The notes under the pieces were generated by a model. The model saw nothing but the letters and a program-made list of their open reading frames with translations, searched no databases and was not told the DNA's origin. Both the position numbers and the translations under genes were made by a program. Below, piece by piece: positions 1-7,900 of a stretch of DNA of 64,000 nucleotides. The DNA comes from Phytoamicus setariae (lineage in GTDB: Bacteria; Pseudomonadota; Alphaproteobacteria; Rhizobiales; Rhizobiaceae): contig NZ_JAEQNC010000016.1 in the NCBI RefSeq assembly GCF_016722925.1, positions 62,001 to 126,000 of the forward strand. Direction: 5' to 3'. Position 1 is the stretch's first letter. Each line of letters starts with the position of its first letter.

Positions 1-77
1 GGGCGCGAACCGGCAAGAAAGAAGCCGGGCACGAGACCACCACGCGGTCGCCGGTAACGGCCCTCAGGAGGGGCTAG
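1..77 (+). CDS. 3' end of an upstream gene, probably ribonuclease R
   Basis: An open frame enters at the left edge and stops with TAG at 75-77. It encodes 24 visible residues of a basic, polar tail (begins ARTGKKEAGHE, ends RRG). Lys/Arg-rich tails are usual at the C-terminus of RNase R, and in rhizobia rnr commonly precedes this DUF983 gene. The catalytic domains lie outside the window, so the identity rests on gene order and tail composition only. The ribosome binding site of the next gene (AGGAGG, about 66-71) lies inside this tail, which suggests an operon. Confidence 0.45.
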   Translation, partial: ARTGKKEAGHETTTRSPVTALRRG

Positions 78-81
78 TTCG

Positions 82-546
82 ATGCAGACAAATGCCCCTA
101 CCCAGACCCACTGGCAGAGCAACCAGACCGTGCCGGCCGGCGAGCGCAACACAGTCCAGGCCATGAAGCGCGGCTTGTTCTGTACCTGCCCCGCCTGCGG
201 CAGCGGCAAACTGTTCAAGAGCTTCCTGAAGTCGGTGGACCATTGCGCTGCCTGCGGCGAGGAAATGAGCCACCATCGCGCCGACGACCTGCCCGCCTAC
301 CTGTCGATCGTCCTGATCGGCCACATCGTCCTGGGCGGTTTCATGATGACCGACCTCGTCTGGCCAGTATCGAGCTGGATTCATCTCGCAATCTGGACCC
401 CTCTCACAGTCATCCTGGCGCTGGCGACCATCCAGCCGATCAAGGGCGCTGTCATCGGCCTGCAATGGGCTACGCGTATGCACGGCTTCGGCGGCCAAGA
501 GCCTAAGGCGGAATCCGGCATTTCCCACCCCAGTGGAAATACATGA
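82..546 (+). CDS. DUF983 family membrane protein
   Basis: A 154-residue protein of the DUF983 family, function unknown. The N-terminal third carries two CxxC-type pairs (CTCPACGSG at about residues 34-42, and CAACGEE about 20 residues later), a zinc-ribbon-like arrangement. Two hydrophobic segments follow, at about residues 75-95 and 100-125. The start ATG has AGGAGG about 10 bases upstream, within the preceding gene. It lies between the probable rnr tail and an MFS transporter with rpmG beyond, the usual alphaproteobacterial order. Family assignment is firm; no biochemical role is claimed. Confidence 0.85.
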   Translation: MQTNAPTQTHWQSNQTVPAGERNTVQAMKRGLFCTCPACGSGKLFKSFLKSVDHCAACGEEMSHHRADDLPAYLSIVLIGHIVLGGFMMTDLVWPVSSWIHLAIWTPLTVILALATIQPIKGAVIGLQWATRMHGFGGQEPKAESGISHPSGNT

Positions 547-701
547 ATTTCGCCACAAAGTTCATGCATGGCCTTTGAAATCCGGTCGCCAGCCGTCTAA
601 CTGTCTGTCAGGGGAGGCTTTCACGGATGTTTCCGTGGAAGCTTGTCAATCGGACAGAGCGGCATACGCTCAGAGGCTGGGCAGATCGAAAGTGAGAATG
701 C

Positions 702-1877
702 ATGACTGAGAAGTTGGCCGGCGCGCAAGACGATATCCACTGGCCATCGCTGATCGCCGCCATTTCCTCGATCTCAGCCGTAGGCATCGCCATCGGTCTC
801 GGCCTGCCCCTGCTGTCGCTTATCCTCGAAAACCGGGGCATTCCGTCATCGCTTAGCGGATTGAATACGGCGACAGCCGGCATTGCCGCAATGATGGCGG
901 CTCCGGTCACCACCAAGCTCGCGCATCGATTCGGCGTCGCCACGACGATGATCTGGGCTGTTGTGATTGCAGCGATAAGTTCGCTCGGTTTCTTCTATAT
1001 CGAGAATTTCTGGGCATGGTTTCCGCTGCGCATCGTTTTCCATGGCGCAACGACGACGCTGTTCATCCTGTCTGAATTCTGGATCAACTTTGCTGCGCCG
1101 CCGGGCAAGCGCGGCCTGGTTCTCGGTATTTATGCAACCGTGCTGTCTGTCGGTTTTGCTCTCGGAACGCTGATATTCTCCGCCGTGGGCACGCAAGGCT
1201 TTCTCCCGTTTGCGGTTGGCAGCACCATCATTCTGTTTGCGGTAATCCCGATTTATCTGGCCCGAGGCGAAAGCCCCTATCTGGTCGAAAAGCCGCAGCA
1301 CCATTTTCTCAGGTACACACTTGCCGTTCCAACCGCGATAATCGGCGTGTTCGTATTCGGCGCGGTGCAGGCGGGCGGACTGGCCCTTTTTCCGGTTTAC
1401 GCAACCCGACTCGGCTTCACTGAGTCGCAGGCGGGCGTGTTGTTGACCACGATGGCGGTGGGCAATGTGATTTTCCAGATACCGTTGGGACTGATTTCAG
1501 ACAGGATGAAGGACCGGCGCAAGCTGCTGGCTGCTATGGGCGCCATCGGGCTCGTAGGCGCCTTGCTGCTGCCTTACGCGGCGATGGCCTGGAGTTCGCT
1601 GGCGCTGCTGCTGCTGCTCTGGGGCGGCGTCGTGGCGGGGCTCTATACGGTGGGCCTCAGTCATATCGGCCACCGCTTCATGGGCGCCGACCTGGCGGCT
1701 GCCAACGCGGCGTTTATCTTCTTCTATGCAATCGGCACGGTTGCCGGCCCTGCAGCAATCGGTGCCGGCATGGATATCGGCGGCGCCGATGGTTTTACGT
1801 GGATGCTGACAGCATTCTTCGGGGTGTTCGTGGCATTTGCGCTGTACCGGCTGATTTTTCACCCGCAGCGGACTTGA
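702..1877 (+). CDS. MFS transporter
   Basis: A 391-residue polytopic protein with about 12 hydrophobic segments, the normal length for a Major Facilitator Superfamily carrier. The loop between helices 2 and 3 reads TTKLAHRFGV, and the central loop has SDRMKDRRK at about residues 266-274, matching the MFS G-x-x-x-D-R-x-G-R-R-type signature in both halves. It probably works as an inner-membrane secondary transporter or drug/metabolite efflux pump of the YcaD-like group. The substrate cannot be read from sequence. It sits between DUF983 and rpmG on the same strand. Confidence 0.85.
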   Translation: MTEKLAGAQDDIHWPSLIAAISSISAVGIAIGLGLPLLSLILENRGIPSSLSGLNTATAGIAAMMAAPVTTKLAHRFGVATTMIWAVVIAAISSLGFFYIENFWAWFPLRIVFHGATTTLFILSEFWINFAAPPGKRGLVLGIYATVLSVGFALGTLIFSAVGTQGFLPFAVGSTIILFAVIPIYLARGESPYLVEKPQHHFLRYTLAVPTAIIGVFVFGAVQAGGLALFPVYATRLGFTESQAGVLLTTMAVGNVIFQIPLGLISDRMKDRRKLLAAMGAIGLVGALLLPYAAMAWSSLALLLLLWGGVVAGLYTVGLSHIGHRFMGADLAAANAAFIFFYAIGTVAGPAAIGAGMDIGGADGFTWMLTAFFGVFVAFALYRLIFHPQRT

Positions 1878-1966
1878 CTTTCACCGGTTAATGCGTAGTT
1901 TCCGCGCAGATTTCGCCGTGGCTGAAAAGGATTCCACGGCGTCAAGTTTTTAAAGGCAGGACGACC

Positions 1967-2134
1967 ATGGCGAAAGCGACCAAGATCAAGATCAAGCTTC
2001 TTTCGACGGCTGATACGGGCACCTTCTACGTCACGACGAAGAACAGCCGTACGATGACGGAAAAGATGACCAAGACCAAGTACGACCCGGTCGTGCGCAA
2101 GCACGTCGAGTTCAAGGAAACCAAGATCAAGTAA
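1967..2134 (+). CDS. rpmG: 50S ribosomal protein L33
   Basis: A 55-codon gene starting [18 protein letters not shown] and ending FKETKIK. It is the Cys-free bacterial L33 type, without the zinc-binding CxxC pairs. AAAGGCAGG lies about 7 bases before the ATG, and a strong intrinsic terminator follows, so the gene probably ends its transcript. Length and composition are normal for an alphaproteobacterial L33, a small component of the large ribosomal subunit near the E site. Confidence 0.96.
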   Translation: MAKATKIKIKLLSTADTGTFYVTTKNSRTMTEKMTKTKYDPVVRKHVEFKETKIK

Positions 2135-2162
2135 TCCTTGATCTTTCCGGTTTGACGGATCG

Positions 2163-2194
2163 AGCGCGCAACCAACCGGTTGACGCGCTTTTTT
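2163..2194 (+). terminator. Intrinsic terminator after rpmG
   Basis: Two-part stem (AGCGCG at 2163-2168 with CGCGCT at 2184-2189; CAACC at 2169-2173 with GGTTG at 2178-2182; one bulged A), a 4-base loop, then TTTTTT. Confidence 0.85.
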
Positions 2195-2291
2195 CGTTTT
2201 GGATGCCCAGGCGAATTGAGGCAGCAGCCATTCCGTCCACTCCCGGTCTCGTCTAACGTCTTGCCAAAGATTCGCGTAGCATGAGGGAAAC

Positions 2292-3485
2292 ATGGGCCAG
2301 CCGGTCGTCATTCATTGGGGTATTTCCAGCTTTTTCGGCTGGGGCGTGTATGGGCTCAACCTAGCGCTCAATTGGGCAGGTGACAGCGGTATCGATGCAC
2401 GGACATCATACCCCTTCCAGCCGGACCAGGTGGTGATCGACCCACTGCGCCGTCTTTCGCTCAAGCCTTTCGAGCAGCAGTCGCGACAACTTGCCGAGCA
2501 GCTTCGGGGGCGTGAGGGACGTAGCGTCAATATCGAAGCGCCGGTACTGGTGGCCCTCGGCAACGACTTCAGCAGCAGCAAAGGACCGCAGAATACCGAG
2601 ATCGTCGGCAGCCCTTCGATCGGTGTCGTCTTCTACGAGCTTCCGCAACTGTCGGCGGATACGCTCGAGCGCGCGCGCAAGTTTCCTCTGATCGTTTGCG
2701 GTTCGACCTGGAACGAGCGCATCCTGCGAGCGCACGGCGTCAACAACGTGACGACCGTCATCCAGGGCATCGATCCTGCTCTCTTTCATCAGGCGCCGCG
2801 CCAGGGCATCCTCTCGGACCGTTTCATGGTGTTCTCCGGCGGCAAGCTTGAACTCCGCAAGGGCCAGGATCTGGTCATGGCGGGTTTTGCCCGCTTCGCC
2901 AAGCGCCATCCCGAGGCAATGCTGGTAACTGCCTGGCATAGTCCGTGGCCGCAGCTGGCAAAGAGCATCGACATCTCGGGCAAGGCAGCCCCCCTGAGCT
3001 TCAACGACAAGGGCAAGCCGGATCTCAATGCCTGGGCGCGCGAGAACGGCCTCGAAGCCGGCCAGTTCCTCGATCTCGGCAGCGTGCCGAATGCGCTGAT
3101 GCCGCCGATTCTCCGCGAAATGGATGTCGCGCTTTTCCCGAACCGTTCGGAAGGCGGAACCAACCTCGTGGCGATGGAAGCGATGGCCTGCGGCGTGCCG
3201 GCCATCCTGTCGGCCAATACCGGCCACATGGATCTGATCGACGGCAACAACTGCTATGCCCTCGAACATCAGCGCAGCGTGGCCGGAGACGGCGCTGGCG
3301 TCGGCGACGTTGCCGGCTGGGGCGAAAGCAGCGTCGAGGAGATCGACGACAAGCTCGAGCAGGCGTATCGCGACCGCAACGACGCACGCCGCAGAGGCGA
3401 GCGCGGGGCTGCCAAGCTCGCCGGCTACAGCTGGTCGCGCACCGCCGACCAGATGCGCGCAATCATCAGGACGATGACGAAGTGA
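2292..3485 (+). CDS. GT4-type glycosyltransferase
   Basis: A 397-residue GT-B retaining glycosyltransferase. The N-terminal half has a glycine-containing turn (WGISSFFGWGVYG, residues 9-21). The C-terminal half contains FSGGKLELRKG (181-191) and the nucleotide-sugar site SEGGTNLVAMEAMACGVP (286-303) with E287 and E296, typical of GT4. GAGGGA sits 4 bases before the ATG. The gene points toward the TPR-glycosyltransferase operon and its 3' end overlaps that operon's last gene tail-to-tail by 20 bases (3466-3485). A cytoplasmic role in building a surface glycan or glycoconjugate is likely. Donor and acceptor are unknown. Confidence 0.88.
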   Translation: MGQPVVIHWGISSFFGWGVYGLNLALNWAGDSGIDARTSYPFQPDQVVIDPLRRLSLKPFEQQSRQLAEQLRGREGRSVNIEAPVLVALGNDFSSSKGPQNTEIVGSPSIGVVFYELPQLSADTLERARKFPLIVCGSTWNERILRAHGVNNVTTVIQGIDPALFHQAPRQGILSDRFMVFSGGKLELRKGQDLVMAGFARFAKRHPEAMLVTAWHSPWPQLAKSIDISGKAAPLSFNDKGKPDLNAWARENGLEAGQFLDLGSVPNALMPPILREMDVALFPNRSEGGTNLVAMEAMACGVPAILSANTGHMDLIDGNNCYALEHQRSVAGDGAGVGDVAGWGESSVEEIDDKLEQAYRDRNDARRRGERGAAKLAGYSWSRTADQMRAIIRTMTK

Positions 3486-4980
3486 GTAGCCGGGTGCGTG
3501 CGATCTCCGCCGCCCGGGCAATCGCCGGCCGGTAGCCCTCACCCGCAAGCTGACGCACAAGCGTCATCCGCGGATACCAGGGAGTGTCGGAGCGCTCCAT
3601 CATCCAGCGCCAGTCAGGCACTGGGCGCAGCAGCCCCAGAGCTGGGCGCCCCAGCGCACCGGCAAGATGCAGGGGCGCCGTGCAGACGGAAACGATGAGA
3701 TCGAGCGAGGACATGATCGCCGCCGTGTCGATGAAGGCGTCACGGCCGTTGTCCATGTCTGGGCCTGGGTGTTCCATGGTGAAGGACAGCCCGCCAACCT
3801 TCCAGCCCGACACTGTGTCGGCTGTCTCCAGTTCGTCCGCATCGAGTTTCTGCAGGGCAATCAGGCGAACGCCGGACAACTCGGCGAACGACACGAACTC
3901 CTCAGCCGAGGCCAGGCTGCGCCCTCGCTCAGCCGGAGAATTGGGATTGCCTCGCCAGACGAAGCCGATCGTCGGAGCGCGCCCATCCAATTGCAGCCGC
4001 TGCCGCCACATGTCGCTGATTTGAGGATCAGATTGCAGATGGTTCGACATCTGCGGTATTGAGCCGGGTGTCAGCTTTAACCGGTGCGGCAGGCTGAGGA
4101 GCGGGATCTGGTAATCCGCATCCCCTGCCCCATGCGCCGATGCCACCTGCACGTCGAAAGGCATGGTCTTCAGCAGACGCTCCAGATTTGCCGGAATATG
4201 AAACACCACATCGTCGCAAAGCGACCGGATCAGGCCAAGCAGCCTGGAGAACTGGATCGTGTCGCCGAGCCCCTGCTCAGCATGCACCAGCAGCCGGCGC
4301 CCCTTGAGTGACTCCCCGTTCCAGACTGGTATGTCGCGGTAATTGGGCCGCGTGAAGAAGTCAGCCGTATCCCAGCGCCACTCGTACTCCTTAAAGCCGT
4401 TGGCAAAATCGCCAAGCCGCAACAGCACGAGGCCGAGATTGTAGTGACCTTCAGCCAGCCCCGGCTCATTGCGGATGGTCTGACGAAAAAGCGCCGCGGC
4501 TTCGTGAGAACCGCCCGCTTCAGAAAGGATATTGCCAAGATTGTGGGCCGCGATCCGGTGACCTGGCTCGATGGCAAGCGCTTGCCGATAGTGGGCGGTG
4601 GCGCTTTCAGCCTGCCCGATCTTCATCTCGGCGATTGCGAGATTGGCAAGTACGGAGGCGTTGTCCCGGTCGATCTCAAGAGATCGGTTGTAGGACGAGA
4701 TCGCATCGTCGAATCGACCGATATCGGACAAGGCATTGGCGCGGTTGAACCAGAACTCCGCTCGCTGCGGGTTTTCCGCAGCAATATGATCATAGAGCGC
4801 GACCGCGTCGTCCAGATTTCCGAGGGATCGCAGTCCCGAGGCTAGAAGCACCAGCACATCCCGGTTTGTCGGCTCCACTTCAAGAATGCGCCTATAGATC
4901 GCGACCGCATCCTCGAACCGGCGATGCTGGTGCAAGCCTGTGGCACGTGCCAGTTCGTCGCCGATGCTTATCGACTTCAT
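3466..4980 (-). CDS. TPR plus GT9-like glycosyltransferase, single module
   Basis: A 504-residue protein. Residues 10-195 are about five TPR units. Residues 228-490 form a GT-B domain of the heptosyltransferase-like type seen in TPR glycosyltransferases: AEQGLGD (234-240), GFVWRGNP (339-346), an ERGRSL loop (351-356), SVCTAPLHLAG (431-441) and PDWRW...SDTPWYP (455-470). I chose the ATG at 4980 because it overlaps the upstream stop as ATGA, which implies translational coupling with the three-module gene. A longer in-frame start at 5145 would lie inside that gene. It is in effect a fourth copy of the upstream module. A cytoplasmic glycosyltransferase using TPRs to hold a protein acceptor is likely. 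No ER or secretion signal is present. Confidence 0.85.
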   Translation of the reverse strand: MKSISIGDELARATGLHQHRRFEDAVAIYRRILEVEPTNRDVLVLLASGLRSLGNLDDAVALYDHIAAENPQRAEFWFNRANALSDIGRFDDAISSYNRSLEIDRDNASVLANLAIAEMKIGQAESATAHYRQALAIEPGHRIAAHNLGNILSEAGGSHEAAALFRQTIRNEPGLAEGHYNLGLVLLRLGDFANGFKEYEWRWDTADFFTRPNYRDIPVWNGESLKGRRLLVHAEQGLGDTIQFSRLLGLIRSLCDDVVFHIPANLERLLKTMPFDVQVASAHGAGDADYQIPLLSLPHRLKLTPGSIPQMSNHLQSDPQISDMWRQRLQLDGRAPTIGFVWRGNPNSPAERGRSLASAEEFVSFAELSGVRLIALQKLDADELETADTVSGWKVGGLSFTMEHPGPDMDNGRDAFIDTAAIMSSLDLIVSVCTAPLHLAGALGRPALGLLRPVPDWRWMMERSDTPWYPRMTLVRQLAGEGYRPAIARAAEIARTRLLTSSSS

Positions 4981-7900
4981 GGCATACCCACGCGAGCCCC
5001 CAGTGCATCCCTCAGCGGAAGGACCACGCTCGACCAGTCGAACACCGTTTTCTGCTGGAAGATCTGCATCGAGGGATACCAGGGGCTTGTCTGCCGCTCG
5101 TGCAGCCAGCGCCAATCGGCATGGTACTTGAGCATGGCGAAACACGGCACGCCCAGGCTTGCCGCCAGATGCAACGTGGCCGTACAGGACGAGATCACCA
5201 GATCGAGCGCCATGATGGCAGCGGCGGTCTCATGGAAATCGCCCAATGCCGCTCCCGGCACGATCATGTCCCTTGCAAAAGGTGTATCTGCCAACTGAGC
5301 CAGCCCATCTGTCTTCTGCAGGCTGATGAACTGTACTCCGGGGACTTCGAACAGCGGCTGAAGGGCCGAGAGCGGCGGCGAGCGCCCCTGATCGGCACGG
5401 GCCTTCGGATTACCCTGCCAGATAAGTCCCACACGCAACCGGTCATGGGGAAATTCCGTTTCCCAGAAATCAATGCGATCCGGATCGATTGCGAATCTGG
5501 CCGGTGGCGGCAGGCTATCTACCGTGGTCTTGAACACGTGCGGCAGGCTCATCATCGGCACTTCGAGATCGAAACTGCCGTCGAATTTCCCCTGCTCCAC
5601 GACGGTTATCGGCTTTCCGACATCAAGGGTCCGGAACAACGTCAAGAGCGGTTCGCGCACCTCGACGATCACCTGTCCGACGCGGCGGGCCGCCTCTTCA
5701 ATGAACCGGCCGAACTGAATATTGTCGCCAAACCCCTGCTCTCCATGAATAAGCACCGTCTTTCTGGTTCTGGCCCTGCCATCCCAGCGGGGCACATTGA
5801 AAGTCCGGGGTTTCATCTCGCGGCTTTTCCAGCGGACTTCGTAGTTCTCGAAGCCCTTGATGTAGTCTCCCGCGTATAGTTCGGCGTGTGCCTGATCCAG
5901 GAGCAGGTCGGCATCGTCAGGATCAAGCGACCGCGCCACGGCAAACGATTCCAGCGCCGCCATCGGCCGGTGCATATCGCGCATCAGGTTGCCCATGCCG
6001 CGATGGGCTTTCGACATTTTGGGGTTGATCGCGATGGCAGCCCGATAGTTCTCCCGAGCTTCATCGAAACGGCATTCATCGCGATAGATATTGCCGAGCG
6101 ATAGATGTGCCTCGGCTGTTGGCTTGATCTCTATCGCGCGCGTGAGATAGCCGATTGCTTCATCGATCTTGCCGATCCGGCGGAGCCCGATCGACAGGTT
6201 GGTATAGAACTGTGCCGTCGCCAGGCCCTGCCGTTCCGCCTCCCTGAACATCACGACAGCACGGTGGTTCCGGTCCTTGTGCAGGGCAATCACGCCAAGC
6301 ATGTGCAGCGCATTGAGGCGCAACGACTTGACGCTCAGCACTTCCGCATAGAGTGCTTCAGCTCTGGCATGCTGGCCGGCGCGCTGGGCATCAAGCGCAC
6401 TGTTATAGGTCTTGACGGCATCGAAGGACCGCAACTGCTTGGGCTGATCCGGCGCGGAGACATGCCGCTGGGAAAGATCGCCGCCCGCAAGTTTGGCAAG
6501 GGCAGCCGCCAGCCTCTCCATGACGGCGGCGAATGGCGTATCCTCTTCCTCATCCTTGAACCTGCGGAACAGCCGACTCGAAGGATACCACGGGCTGTCG
6601 GAACGCTCCGTCAGCCATCGCCATTCGGGATGCGCCTTGAGCACGACCCAGCAAGGCTTGCCGAGCGCGCCCGCAAGATGCGCCACGGCAGTATCCGATG
6701 TCACGACCAGGTCGAGGTTCATCATCATCGCCGCGGTATCGGCAAAGGCGTCGGTGCCGGTGTCAAAATCGTCGTCCGGCCGTTCCACCTCGAAACGGCC
6801 GCCAAGAGCCTCGATCTGCTCTTCACCCGGCCCCTTCTGCAGCGCAATCAACCGAACGCCGGGTATCCGCGACAGCGGCTCGAGTGCGGCGAGAGGATAG
6901 GATCGGCCCTTGTCGACCTTTGGATCCGGATTGCCCTGCCAGACAATGCCGACGCGGAAACCTGGCTTGGCGGCGAGCCATTCCGCCCAGCGCGTCACGC
7001 GGACCGGATCTGCCGTCATGTAGCTTTCATGGGCAGGGATGGTATCCAGGCGCATGCCCGTCAGCGCCGGCATGCTCATGATGTAGGCCATGGCATCGGC
7101 CTTCGGCAGTTTGGCGCCATCGCCGAAAACGGCATCTACGCCAGGTATGGTTCCGAGCAGATGTGCGATCTTGCTGCGGCAACCGATATAGACCTTTGCC
7201 GCGCCTCGCTCCTTGAGCCAGATGGCATAGCGCGAAAACTGGAAGGCGTCGCCAAAACCCTGCTCCGCCATCAGGAAGATGGAAAGCCCCTTCGGATCAT
7301 CGCCACGCCAGAGCGGGATGTTCGGGCGGTTGGTCGCGATGCCGAGCTTGTCGGCCATAAGCCGCCACTCGTAGTGCTTCAGGCCATTCTCGAAATCGCC
7401 GCTGTTCAGCAGCGCCATCCCCAGCGCCAGATGCGCGTCGGGATAGCCCGGCCGCACCGCGATCGCCTGGCTGAACGCCTCGATTGAGACCTGGTCGCGG
7501 GTTGCTTCCAGCTCTGCGATACCCAGATTGTTCCAGGCTTCGGCATGCTGCGGATCGCATTCCACGGCTCGACGCTGCAGATAACAAGACAGCTCCAGCG
7601 GCCCATGCGTCCGCTCATGCACACCAAGATTGCTCCAGGCATCGGCATTGACCGGGTTCGCAGCCAATGCGCGCTCCCAACTCACGGCCGCATCGAATGG
7701 CCGTTCCGCTGCGGAGTATTCCGCGCCGAGCTGCACCCAAAGCTTCGAATTCTCCGGTTCGACATCGACCGCCCGGCGCAACGCGCGCGCACCATCGAGA
7801 TGACGGCCCATATCGGCGTAGACATTGGCCAGTGCCGACAACGCGGGCACCGTGTTCGGAGCACGATCGAGGATCGTCTTCAGCGTTCTCAGCGCCTTTT

